Positions 16,246 through 25,500 of a DNA stretch of 64,000 nucleotides are shown one piece after another. The position numbers and the translations under genes are program-made. Position 1 is the stretch's first letter; each line of letters starts with the position of its first letter. Under the pieces are notes generated by a model. It saw only the letters and a list, made by a program, of their open reading frames with translations. It ran no database searches and was not told the origin of the DNA. The stretch is taken from positions 62,001-126,000 of the forward strand of contig NZ_JQFW01000002.1 in the NCBI RefSeq assembly GCF_000753865.1. Direction: 5' to 3'. The stretch comes from Alteromonas sp. LOR. GTDB taxonomy: Bacteria > Pseudomonadota > Gammaproteobacteria > Enterobacterales > Alteromonadaceae.

Positions 16246-18495
16246 TTAGGCAGCGTTCTTTCCACCGTCTACCGCAGTTAATGTCTGCGATGCTGGAAGT
16301 AACTCCAAGTCGAACGTGTACTCATCAACACGTACCGCTAGCTTGCGCTTCTCATTGTAGTCATGCAGTTTTGCTACTTCTTCAGCGTTAACAACGCCTT
16401 TCTCTTGAAGCTTATTAAGCGCATGCTCAAACGAGATAAACGGAACCACTGGCTCTTTGCGAAGCGCTTTTTGCACTTTGCTAAGCAAGTGAGCAACGGC
16501 GTGTTTCGCTTTAAACGCTTGCTCGTTAATGTCGTTACCGTCACCTGGAATAACACGTACTAGGTGAGTTAACTGATCTTTCACGCTGTTGTCTTGCATA
16601 GAAGCAAGTGACAATTCACGTACTAGGTCGTCGCTAATACCCTTAACGCTGTTTGTGTAAGTGTTAGTTAACAAACGCATTAGGCCGCGAGTCGCTGTGT
16701 TCGGGAAATTGTTGATAAAGTTAACAATCGCCTGATCAGCCTGCTGTAGAGACCACTGCATCGCGTACTCAAAGTACGGTAGTGCTAGCTTTCTATCTTC
16801 AATACGTTGCTCGTAGAAGCGAATTGCCGCCATTGCTCCGTATAAGTAGCTCATTACGTCGCCTAAGCGAGCAGACAATAGCTCTGCTTTCTTAAGGTCG
16901 CCGCCAAGTACAGCAAGTGACAAATCAGCAAGTGGCGCTAGTTTCGCAGCAATGCTGTTTACGCGCTTTTCATACTGACGTACTTCTGGCAACGCTGACT
17001 CAGACTCGCGTAAGAACGGTAAGTAACCTTTACCTAAACTGCGGAACGCATTTTTAACGCTAAATCCGATAGTTTTGCGAAGTACTTTATTAAATTCCGC
17101 ATCAGCAGAACTTTCGTTGCTGTGAATTAGGTCAACCATATCTTTAAGGTGTGGGTGACAACGCATTGCACCTTGACCGAAAATCATTAGGTTACGTGTA
17201 AGGATGTTTGCACCCTCAACCGTAATGGCAATAGGTAGCGCTGAATAGCCGCCTGCCAACGTGTTTTGAGGACCACGTTGAATGGCTTTACCTGCCTGCA
17301 CGTCCATTGCTGAGTTTAATACATCACGACCTAACTCGGTCATGTGGTATTTAGCAATAGCAGTCACTACAGAAGGTTTAACACCTAGGCCTAGACCTTC
17401 AGTGGTAAGAACACGCATTGACTCTAGCAGGAACGTTTTACCTGCGATGTCTGCCATCTTCTCTTGAATACCTTCAAAACGACCGATAGGTAAACCAAAC
17501 TGTTCACGTACAAAAGAATACTCAACGGTGCCTTTAAACGCTGATTGAGCAGTTGCAACGCCCATCGCAGGTAATGAAATACCGCGACCTGCGCCTAAAC
17601 AGCTCACCAACATCTGCCAACCGCGACCGATGTTCTTTTGACCACCAATAACGAAATCCATTGGGATGAACACATCTTGACCACGAGTTGTACCGTTATA
17701 AAAACGAACGCCCATAGGGTCGTGACGGTTTCCGAGTTCTACACCAGGGTGTGACTTTGGAAGTAGGGCACAGGTAATTCCGTGCTCAAACTTATCACCA
17801 AGTAGTTGGTCTGGATCGAATACTTTAAATGCAAGACCAAGAACCGTAGCGATAGGCGCAAGTGTAATATAACGCTTATCCCAACTTACGCGAAGACCAA
17901 GAACTTCTTCACCGTTGTATTCGCCTTTTGTCACTATTGCTGCGTCTGGTATTGCACCCGCGTCTGAACCTGCCTCTGGGCTGGTAAGGGCGAAACATGG
18001 AATGTCACGACCGTCAGACAATCTAGGCAACCAGTAGTCTTGTTGTGCTGTAGTACCGTAGTGCATCAACAACTCACCCGGACCTAACGAGTTAGGTACC
18101 ATTACTGTCACCGCAATCGCGCCGCTTTTCGCAGCAATGGTGGCAACAATCGTAGAGTTGGCATATGGACTAAATTCCAAACCGCCGAACTTCTTGGGGA
18201 TAATCATTGAGAAGAAACGGTTTTTACCCAAGAAATCAATAATTTCTTGTGGGATATGCTTTTCGTTTCCAAGCTCGAAATCGTCAATCATGCCCAATAG
18301 CTCTGCTACTGGACCATCTAAAAATGTTTGCTCATCCGCACTCAGTTTTGCCTGAGGGATATCGCGAAGTGCCTGCATATCAGGCTTACCCTGATAAATT
18401 GAAGATTCAATCCACACGTCACCCGCATCTAGGGCTTCTTGTTCTGTAATTGAAATTGGGGGTAGCACTTTCTTTAAGCTAGTTCTAATACTCAT
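16246..18495 (-). CDS. fadE: Acyl-CoA dehydrogenase, FadE type
   Basis: A 749-residue FAD-dependent acyl-CoA dehydrogenase that catalyses the first oxidation step of fatty-acid beta-oxidation. The N-terminal and middle domains carry the family signature CFALTSPEAGSDAG at 167-180, and the AITVEGANILTRNLMIFGQGAMRCHP region is well conserved. The last 280 residues are the extra C-terminal domain (DUF1974-like) that separates FadE from ordinary 400-residue acyl-CoA dehydrogenases; E. coli FadE is somewhat longer (814). GGATGAG precedes the ATG. A FadR-like sequence lies just upstream. The gene is monocistronic. Confidence 0.92.
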   Translation of the reverse strand: MSIRTSLKKVLPPISITEQEALDAGDVWIESSIYQGKPDMQALRDIPQAKLSADEQTFLDGPVAELLGMIDDFELGNEKHIPQEIIDFLGKNRFFSMIIPKKFGGLEFSPYANSTIVATIAAKSGAIAVTVMVPNSLGPGELLMHYGTTAQQDYWLPRLSDGRDIPCFALTSPEAGSDAGAIPDAAIVTKGEYNGEEVLGLRVSWDKRYITLAPIATVLGLAFKVFDPDQLLGDKFEHGITCALLPKSHPGVELGNRHDPMGVRFYNGTTRGQDVFIPMDFVIGGQKNIGRGWQMLVSCLGAGRGISLPAMGVATAQSAFKGTVEYSFVREQFGLPIGRFEGIQEKMADIAGKTFLLESMRVLTTEGLGLGVKPSVVTAIAKYHMTELGRDVLNSAMDVQAGKAIQRGPQNTLAGGYSALPIAITVEGANILTRNLMIFGQGAMRCHPHLKDMVDLIHSNESSADAEFNKVLRKTIGFSVKNAFRSLGKGYLPFLRESESALPEVRQYEKRVNSIAAKLAPLADLSLAVLGGDLKKAELLSARLGDVMSYLYGAMAAIRFYEQRIEDRKLALPYFEYAMQWSLQQADQAIVNFINNFPNTATRGLMRLLTNTYTNSVKGISDDLVRELSLASMQDNSVKDQLTHLVRVIPGDGNDINEQAFKAKHAVAHLLSKVQKALRKEPVVPFISFEHALNKLQEKGVVNAEEVAKLHDYNEKRKLAVRVDEYTFDLELLPASQTLTAVDGGKNAA

Positions 18496-18507
18496 ATTTA
18501 CTCATCC

Positions 18508-18523
18508 GCTCATCTGACCAGTT
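18508..18523 (-). promoter_or_regulatory. FadR-like operator candidate upstream of fadE
   Basis: On the minus strand AACTGGTCAGATGAGC matches the left and central part of the E. coli FadR consensus (AGCTGGTCCGAYNTGTT); the right arm is poor. It sits 13 bp before the fadE start codon, a position where FadR would repress. Confidence 0.45.
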
Positions 18524-18723
18524 GTTGATGTAGATACTACAACAAATTTACAAAAGATCAAAAAAAATCGTCGATGAAGAAGTTAAAATCCTGTAATGTG
18601 TAAAGAAAACAGATAGTTAAGATTTACGTGTTTTTTAGTGGTCGGGCGAAATATGTGAAAAAAGTCGTGCTGAAGTACAAAAGGCTGCGTAAGAAAATGC
18701 TTAAAAGTGCTGTAGAGCGCCGC

Positions 18724-18763
18724 AACTTTTGCTAAAAGTGAACAAAACTTTTGCTAGAAGTGA
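18724..18763. repeat. Tandem pair of palindromic sites, 22-bp period
   Basis: AACTTTTGCTAAAAGTGA (18724-18741) and AACTTTTGCTAGAAGTGA (18746-18763) differ at one base and start 22 bp apart. Each is a near-palindrome (ACTTTT-gct-AAAAGT in the first). Two copies spaced by two helical turns suggest cooperative binding of a dimeric regulator. Confidence 0.6.
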
Positions 18764-18792
18764 TCACAATTTGAGTTAAATTGTGTTGATCA
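18761..18792. promoter_or_regulatory. Imperfect inverted repeat next to the tandem sites
   Basis: TGATCACAATTT at 18761-18772 is mirrored by AAATTGTGTTGATCA at 18778-18792, with one extra T in the right arm. It overlaps the end of the second tandem site and may be a separate operator. Confidence 0.5.
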
Positions 18793-18952
18793 GGCAGTCA
18801 TTTCATTGCCTATCGTTTATAGTAAAGCGGTTATACTACAGCAACGCTTTTTCTTGGTTCACATAAAATCGATTAAAAAGAGACTGATTAAAAAGAGATA
18901 GCCATTAGAGCGTTAATAAACATTTTCACTAGCGTATTATTTTGAGGTTTAG

Positions 18953-19492
18953 ATGAAGCAGTATTTATGGATAGCAGGTGCATTAGTAGCGGGAGCATTA
19001 GTGTGTTCGAAAGCAGAAGCAGCACCTGAAAACTACGGGTTAGTATCTGTAGGGTATACGGACTTTGAATTCGACGGCGGCAGCGATCGTGAAGTAGCTT
19101 ACAGTGTTGCATATGGTCATAAAATTCATAGACAGTGGTATGCAGAAGCCGGCTACTTAAACCTTTTCGATTATTCTGACGACGGTGCAGAGGCTGAGGG
19201 TGAAGCACTTTATTTAGCTGTATTAGGTAAGGCGAGTAGCACCACTGGCGAATTGTTTTATAAGTTGGGCGTTGCCCGAGTGGATGTGGCAGCTACTATT
19301 CCTTGCGGTACCGAAACAGCATCTGCTTCTTGCAGTTATGACGATGGCATCGCTGCTGGTCTTATTGGGCTTGGCTTTGATTATTATGTTTCACAAAATT
19401 CGATGGTGCGCTTTGAATATACTTACATCGGCGGGGAAGATAGCTTTTCGACCAATATGCTCAGCTTAGGATTCCGCTACAACTTTAATTGA
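18953..19492 (+). CDS. Small outer-membrane beta-barrel protein
   Basis: A 179-residue protein with a signal peptide (cleavage near AEA/AP), alternating aromatic/polar beta-strands and a C-terminal GFRYNFN strand. Size and pattern fit an eight-stranded OmpA/OmpX-like barrel of the outer membrane. Two Cys at about 118 and 127 could form a disulfide in one loop. GAGG lies 5 nt before the ATG. The function is unknown. DUF3081 follows 71 bp downstream but may be separate. Confidence 0.75.
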   Translation: MKQYLWIAGALVAGALVCSKAEAAPENYGLVSVGYTDFEFDGGSDREVAYSVAYGHKIHRQWYAEAGYLNLFDYSDDGAEAEGEALYLAVLGKASSTTGELFYKLGVARVDVAATIPCGTETASASCSYDDGIAAGLIGLGFDYYVSQNSMVRFEYTYIGGEDSFSTNMLSLGFRYNFN

Positions 19493-19563
19493 TTGGTTTT
19501 GCGACCAATCCAAAGATCCCGTGAAAGAGTACTAATTTTATTAAGTTAAGGAAGGTACTTACA

Positions 19564-19821
19564 ATGAAAAACGAATTAGACAGCAAGTTTTTACTTCAAG
19601 TGTTCGACAAAATTCGCCAGCATGGCTCGAAAGAGGGCGATGAATACAAGTTGATGGGCATTACAGCGTTTACCGATCACGATGGGTATACGCTGTATAT
19701 CGAAGACGTTAATGTGAAGCTGCGATTCGGTTTTCATAACCAATACCATTTTGATTACGACTCCAGTGATCACTATGATTCCTTCGAGAAAAAGCTTAAG
19801 CAGATAGATAAAACGTACTAA
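19564..19821 (+). CDS. DUF3081-family small cytoplasmic protein
   Basis: An 85-residue acidic, aromatic-rich protein (KFLLQVFDKIRQHG, then DGYTLYIEDVNVKLRFGFHNQYHFDYDS). The length and pattern match the DUF3081 family as I recall it from Alteromonadales and Vibrionales. The function is unknown. It has a strong AAGGAAGG ribosome-binding site 8 nt before the ATG. No signal peptide or membrane segment is present. Confidence 0.65.
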   Translation: MKNELDSKFLLQVFDKIRQHGSKEGDEYKLMGITAFTDHDGYTLYIEDVNVKLRFGFHNQYHFDYDSSDHYDSFEKKLKQIDKTY

Positions 19822-20001
19822 GCACGGTCTACTACTCTTTAAAGTGCGCTGTTCTGACTACCTTTAGTTAAACTATTTCAAGGTTAACTATTATCAGTAT
19901 ACCTACGCGCGCTTTAGTATGCTTTGTGAATCCCGTACCCCATAGCCCACAATAATTCGTTCTGATACAATATATGTCTTCTCACATATTGGAAACAGAC
20001 C

Positions 20002-20928
20002 TTGGCTGCGGCAATAAAAGCTCCTAAATTCACCATTTCTTTTCTTGGTCCACGCTATTGGTTGATATGGCTTGCTGTAGGTTTGCTGTATATCATCACT
20101 TGGCTTCCGCTGCCTGTCATACGGGCGATTGGAGCGGGTGCCGGTAAGCTAATAGCGCTTATCGTGCCTAAACGTGCAAAAGTGGCCAGGCGAAACATCG
20201 AGCTTTGGAATCCCGCTTTATCGAGCGATGAAGTAGACCGCTTATACCATGAAAATATTCGCCGTACGGGCATGGCACTGTTTGAAACAGCCATGGGCTG
20301 GTGGTGGCCTACTTGGCGGGTGCAACGAGCATTCGAAATAGAAGGCGCCGAACATATAGAAGCGGCTAAAGCCCAAGGTAAGGGCGTATTTGGTATGGCT
20401 CTGCATAATATGAATGTAGAGTTTGCGTGTCGTGGTATTGGCTATTCATATCCTAGCGTGGCGTTTTACCGTAAACACAACAACCCTCTTATAGACTATC
20501 TTCAATATCATGGTCGCAATCAGTCGAACAAATACATGATTGATAAGCGCAATGCGAAAGCGTTGCTGGCTGCAATGGACGACAAAGAGCTTTGCCTTTA
20601 CTTACCAGATCAAGACTATGGGCCGAAGCAAAGCGTTTTTGTTCCATTTGGTGGTGTAAAAGACACGGCTACAACAACTGCAACCTTGATGTTTATTCGT
20701 CGCTCTGAAAGCGTCCCCATGCTAATTACTTCGCAATATACAAAGCGTGGGTATAAAATTAAAGTCTTCCCACCGTTACTCGGTCTAGGTGAAATGGAAG
20801 ATCATGCAGCGTTAACGTTGCTCAATGAGCATATTGATAAAGCGGTAAAAGAGCAGCCTGAAAGTTATCTATGGATGCACAAAAGATTTAAGACGAGGCC
20901 GTCTAAAACGTCTCCATCGCTCTATTAA
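20002..20928 (+). CDS. lpxL: LpxL/HtrB-type lipid A biosynthesis acyltransferase
   Basis: A 308-residue inner-membrane acyltransferase that adds a secondary acyl chain to Kdo2-lipid A using acyl-ACP. The N-terminal FLGPRYWLIWLAVGLLYII membrane anchor matches LpxL, and the catalytic HX4E motif is His135-Glu140 (LHNMNVEF). The start is TTG at 20002, supported by GGA about 8 nt upstream and by alignment of the FLGPRYW segment to the usual N-terminus; there is no ATG nearby. LpxL versus LpxM/LpxP cannot be separated with certainty by eye. A TcpQ-domain gene follows 87 bp downstream. Confidence 0.88.
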   Translation: MAAAIKAPKFTISFLGPRYWLIWLAVGLLYIITWLPLPVIRAIGAGAGKLIALIVPKRAKVARRNIELWNPALSSDEVDRLYHENIRRTGMALFETAMGWWWPTWRVQRAFEIEGAEHIEAAKAQGKGVFGMALHNMNVEFACRGIGYSYPSVAFYRKHNNPLIDYLQYHGRNQSNKYMIDKRNAKALLAAMDDKELCLYLPDQDYGPKQSVFVPFGGVKDTATTTATLMFIRRSESVPMLITSQYTKRGYKIKVFPPLLGLGEMEDHAALTLLNEHIDKAVKEQPESYLWMHKRFKTRPSKTSPSLY

Positions 20929-21015
20929 TAAAAAAGTTCAAGGTAAGAACATTACGTTGAGCCGGTTCTACATAGCGGCTTTCACTTAAAGAACAACAAT
21001 TAGGTATTAAGTTTC

Positions 21016-21630
21016 ATGGGGCAACAAAGCTACTCAAGTACATCTTTTTGGGCGAAACAAATCATACTGGCAGTAGTGCTAGTTGTCGCCGCTGGCGTAC
21101 TCATCTATTTCCTTGAGATTAAAGAGGCGGCTCCCGTGCCCGAAAGTCAAAAGGAAGAAAAGTCAGTTTCAAAAGGCCTCAGTGAGTTTTATCGTGAGTT
21201 TAGAATGTCTGCTACCGATCCTCTGAAAGAAGAGCAGGGGGATTTTGTGCTAGACATTGCTGGGGTTGATCCTAACCTTGATAGCAAACTGGAAAAAATG
21301 GCGAGCAAAACCCGTCCAGTAGAGTCGAATTGGACTGGTGAACATAAATTCCGCACGTTCCAAGAAGGGAATACGCTACGTGAGGCTATCTCACAGTACG
21401 CTCAGGACGAGGGAATGCAGCTAATATGGAACTTAGAGCAAGATTTTGTGATAAAGCATCAGTTTCAGTTAGACAATACTGTATCGGGGTCGTTAGCGAG
21501 TATAGCGAGTGCAATAGACAGCAGTTTTGAGGGAGAGGTTAAAGCGTATCTGTGCGCAGACCAGCGTTCTTTAGTAGTGACAGCAGAAGAAACTAAGCTA
21601 CTTAAAAATCAATGTGAGCGCGTGAATTAG
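21016..21630 (+). CDS. Membrane-anchored TcpQ-domain protein
   Basis: A 204-residue protein with one N-terminal membrane segment (about 11-33), a Glu/Lys-rich linker and a C-terminal domain from about 112 (FRTFQEGNTLREAISQYAQ, then MQLIWNLEQDFVI, FQLDNTVSGSLASIASAI) matching the TcpQ C-terminal domain of pilus and secretin-associated proteins. The usual partners (secretin, pilus ATPase) are absent here, so it is an orphan. It is predicted to face the periplasm. It ends at a strong bidirectional terminator. Function is unknown. Confidence 0.65.
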   Translation: MGQQSYSSTSFWAKQIILAVVLVVAAGVLIYFLEIKEAAPVPESQKEEKSVSKGLSEFYREFRMSATDPLKEEQGDFVLDIAGVDPNLDSKLEKMASKTRPVESNWTGEHKFRTFQEGNTLREAISQYAQDEGMQLIWNLEQDFVIKHQFQLDNTVSGSLASIASAIDSSFEGEVKAYLCADQRSLVVTAEETKLLKNQCERVN

Positions 21631-21695
21631 GCAAGCAATTAAAAAAATTACTGATAAAGCGGAAAGACACTAATCGAAGGAAATTTTTCAGTGCT

Positions 21696-21733
21696 AAAAA
21701 AGCCATCATTATTTGATTAATGATGGCTTTGGC
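21696..21733. terminator. Bidirectional intrinsic terminator
   Basis: AAAGCCATCATT (21699-21710) pairs perfectly with AATGATGGCTTT (21719-21730) around an 8-nt loop. A-rich on the left and T-containing on the right, it lies between the convergent TcpQ-domain and PEP-CTERM genes. Confidence 0.85.
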
Positions 21734-21747
21734 ATTTAAACGCAATT

Positions 21748-22410
21748 TTACTTTTTAACTCGTAAGTACAAAGCTACAAAGCAAAATGCAAAAATGGTAA
21801 ACGACGATGGCGCAGGTACTCTCGTGATCGTAATGTCTGCTACTTGAAGGCCGTTCGCAGATGAGCTGCCACCACCTTGGAATGTTAACTGTAAATCATC
21901 CCCTAGCTGAGTTTGTCCCCAACCGAATTCAAAACTGTTGAATTGCCAAGTGCGTCCGTTAAATTCAGGTATTAGCTGCCCTGTAAGCGACATGTTTCTT
22001 GTTAGGTTAGTTAATTCTACAAACGCGCCATCAGCATTGTTTTGACGGATACCTGAATAGAAAGTTAGTTTCCCTGTTTCCCAGTAATTAACTTCTTGGT
22101 TAACAGTAAATATTTCGCTTAGAAGCGTCACGCTTCCAGCATCATCGTTAACTTCTAGAGCACCGAGAATATTGACGTCGGGAGTGAGTGGGTTGTTATC
22201 ATGATCGTAAAAACCATTCATTCCCCTAGCACCCGAACCACTTGCCTGATAATACTCCAACCCATTGCTATTGTCAGAATCAGACCAACCGGCATCAATC
22301 AAAGTCTTGTGGCCAAAACTAAAGTTTTCCGCGTAGATAATTGAAGCTGTTGCATTTAACGGTAGTGTAAATACCAAACCTATTAGAAAATATTTGAAAT
22401 TAAACATCAC
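21748..22410 (-). CDS. PEP-CTERM sorting-domain protein (exosortase substrate)
   Basis: A 220-residue secreted protein with an N-terminal signal peptide (cleavage near ATA/SI) and a C-terminal tripartite sorting signal: VPAPSS at 198-203, a hydrophobic helix, and a short basic end (RVKK). This is the PEP-CTERM architecture with Ala replacing Glu in the PEP motif. Exosortase A, encoded at 37297, should cleave such proteins for surface attachment or release. The middle part looks like a beta-sandwich with Asn/Gly-rich loops and no recognisable catalytic site. The first codon is GTG, directly followed by ATG at 22407; either could be the start, both after GAGG. A sigma-54 promoter candidate lies upstream. 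Confidence 0.8.
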   Translation of the reverse strand: MMFNFKYFLIGLVFTLPLNATASIIYAENFSFGHKTLIDAGWSDSDNSNGLEYYQASGSGARGMNGFYDHDNNPLTPDVNILGALEVNDDAGSVTLLSEIFTVNQEVNYWETGKLTFYSGIRQNNADGAFVELTNLTRNMSLTGQLIPEFNGRTWQFNSFEFGWGQTQLGDDLQLTFQGGGSSSANGLQVADITITRVPAPSSFTIFAFCFVALYLRVKK

Positions 22411-22454
22411 GGCTATACCTCATCATTAGACCGAATTAATATCTCACTAAGATA

Positions 22455-22470
22455 AGCATAAACCGGGCCA
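22455..22470 (-). promoter_or_regulatory. Sigma-54 (RpoN) promoter candidate for the PEP-CTERM gene
   Basis: On the minus strand TGGCCCGGTTTATGCT agrees with the -24/-12 consensus TGGCACGRNNNTTGCW at 14 of 16 positions, including GG and GC with the required 10-bp spacing. It lies 45 bp upstream of the start codon, giving a leader of about 30 nt. RpoN control is a known trait of PEP-CTERM genes. Confidence 0.7.
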
Positions 22471-22587
22471 GCTCCGTTGGTTGCTGAATCTTAAGCCTTT
22501 TTTCTTGTATTCCGAGAATTTCTAGAAGCTTTTGTAAAAAAGTTAGACATCCGATGAGTTACATCGCCTTATTAAACTTAGAAGTTG

Positions 22588-25500
22588 TTAAGTTAACTTC
22601 TCAAAGAGGCCATCCCAAATTCTCGTTACATTCTCACGTATTTCGTCGAGCTCTTCAGTTTGATCCGCAAATTTTGAATCTGCCAGCGTTAAATGATGAT
22701 ATTGTTCTCTTAGTTTTAGATACGCTTTTTGCAGGCCTTTGGCGGTGTTTGCTTCGATAATTTTATTTTCAACAGCATTTTCTAAAATGCGTAGGTTATC
22801 GGTAAACTGCGTCATTGATTCAATGTTATGAGAATTCGCGAGTACCCAGTATTGGGTCATAAATTCAATATCGGTAATACCCCCTACGCACTGTTTTAAA
22901 TCTACTTTTTGCTCGGTTTTAGACAACAAATGCTCACGCATTTTTATCCGCATTTTACACACATCTTCAGCAAGGCTTGATGGCTCTCGTTGTTTCGTCA
23001 GCACGCGCTTACGCACGGCTTTGAATGCTTCAAGTACATTGTTATCTCCGCATATGGCTCTTGCTCTCACTAACGCCTGATGTTCCCAGGTCCATGCTTC
23101 CTCATTTTGATATTTTTCAAAACCATTGACATGGCAGCACAGCAGGCCAGCATTACCAGAGGGGCGTAAGCGCAGATCAGTCTCGTACAGCTGTCCGAAT
23201 AACGTTTTTGTGTTTAACAAATGCATAATGCGCTGGGCCAGCTTTATATAAAACTGCTGAGCTTCTATTTGCTTTTTACCGTTTGTAGTTATACCGCTTG
23301 GCGCATTGTGTAAAAATACTAAGTCTAAATCAGAGCCGTAGCCTAATTCATAGCCTCCTAGCTTCCCGTAACCTACAACGCCAAACCCCTTGTCAGTGCC
23401 CTCTAGGTGGGAAGGCGTGCCGTAGCGTTCACTCATTTGCATCCACGCGGCGCTGACAATATTATCCAGTATCACTTCAGCTAATACAGTCAATTTGTCG
23501 CTTACATTGGCGATGGGAAGTGAGTCACTGATATCGCTAGCTGCAATTCGAAGCTGCTGACACAACTTAAACTGGCGCCATGCATCCATAAGCAGCTCCA
23601 CATCATCTTGCTCAATGCGAAGCATAGACTGTCTGAGGTCTTGCTCGTATTCCCGTTTGCTGGTGGCAATATCTGTGTTTTGCTGGCCCAAATACAACGG
23701 GGTGAGGAGCTCGTCTAATAGCAGCGGAAAGCGTTTGATTTCTTGAGCAACCCAGCCACTTCTCTCACATAACTTTACCAATTGCTTCAGCACATCAGGG
23801 TTTTCGAGCAACAAATCAAGGTAGGTTGTGCGACCCGTTATAGCCTCAATCACGCCTAGTAATCGAGATAAAACCTGAACAGAGTTTGTCGGGTGCTGAA
23901 CAACCAGCACATAAAGAATTTCAGGCAGTAGTTTTGTGAGGGTATCTTCTCCACGCTGTCCAATTCGGTAATTGCGCTGAGTATCTTTAAACTCTATCAG
24001 CGTGTTGAAAATACCCATGGCCTCACGGCTTGAAAGATGATCGCTAAAAGCGTCTATAAATTCATCGCTTTTTAACGTCAGTTGCCATGCGTCTTGGCAC
24101 GCACTGAACAGTGCATCCTCATCAGAATGAGTTTCATGAGATTCTTCCACTAGCTCATTAAAATGCCCATGGATGGTTTTCATAGTAGTACTTAGTACGT
24201 CTAAAAAACGCTCGTATGTCTCAAAGCCCATAACCGCTATGAGAGCCTCTTGCTCCCAATCGGAGTCTGGCAGTGTTTGGGTTTGTCTGTCGCGACACTG
24301 TTGCAACGTATGCTCTACTTTGCGAAGAAACAGATAGCTGTCTCTTAATTCTTGCGTGACATCTTGTTCAACAATGTCCATATCTGAAAGCGCGGTAAGC
24401 GTAGTAAGTAGTGACTTACTTTGAAGGCTTGGCTCTCTGCCACCATGGATGAGTTGAAAACTTTGAGCGAAAAACTCAACTTCGCGAATGCCGCCGGCCC
24501 CCAGCTTAATATTATTGCTCAGCTTTCTACGCCTGATCTCTGTGGCTATTAACTTTTTCATGTTGCGCAAGGCATCAAGAGTAGTGAAGTCGAGGTAACG
24601 GCGAAAGGTAAAGGGTTTGAGGATGTCTTTCAAAGCCTGTGCATCGTCAGAACTATCATCATTGATAATGCGGGCTTTTACCATTGCAAATCTTTCCCAA
24701 TGGCGGCCTTGGTCTTGATAATAATCTTCCATAGCAGCAAAGTGCATAACCAACGGCCCAGAGTCGCCGAAGGGACGTAGTCGCATATCTACGCGGTACA
24801 CCTGTCCATCGGTTGTTATTTTATTGAGTGATTGAATAAGCTTTTGCGCTAGCTTGGTGAAAAATTGCTGGTTTTCAATACTTTTTCGACCCCCTTGAGT
24901 TTCGCCTTTTTCAGGGTAGGCAAAAATAAGGTCAATGTCGGAAGAAAAGTTCAGCTCTCTACCACCTAGTTTGCCCATACCTAAAATGTACATATGTGCG
25001 GGGCATTTCTCTGATTTATGTCCTGTGCTGTGCGCTGATACGGGGGTGCCGTATCGCGCTGCTGCATCTTTATATAGCCAGTTGTAGGCGGCGACTATTA
25101 GTGTATCGGCGAGGGCGGAGACTTGAGCGAGAGAGGTTAAAATAGCTTGTTTATTTAGCACATCAGCATAGGTTATGCGGGCCATCTCAGTATTTCTGCA
25201 TTCCCGTAACGCTGACAACAGCTCATCTTCAGTTTTGACGCCTTCTAAGCGTTTTGAAACCTCGGCGCGATAATGATGTAAAGCGCTACCTTTAGAAGCT
25301 TCATTAACTGTATCGTTTGGGTTACTAAAAGAATTGCTAGAAGGATTATCAGAGGGAGGCAGAGTAAGCACTCTACCTAACGTTTGAGGATACTGAATAA
25401 GGTGCTCTGCTAAAAACGCTGAGCGAGAAAATGCAGTGAGAATATCTGCTTTATTATGAGTCAAACTGTGCGCCAAATTATGCGCTAATAACTCTTTGCT

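Larger units (their letters stand above)
18524..18952. other. Divergent control region between fadE and the outer-membrane protein gene
   Basis: Most of a 457-bp intergenic region with no gene. It holds two near-identical palindromes 22 bp apart (18724-18763), an adjoining imperfect inverted repeat (18761-18792), and AATCGATTAA at 18867-18876. Promoters for both flanking genes must lie here. Confidence 0.5.

Noticed and set aside
18867-18876. Third LacI-type palindrome AATCGATTAA taken as an operator
   Set aside because: Only the 10-bp core is present in an AT-rich context, so chance is likely; mentioned with the other two but not called as a feature.
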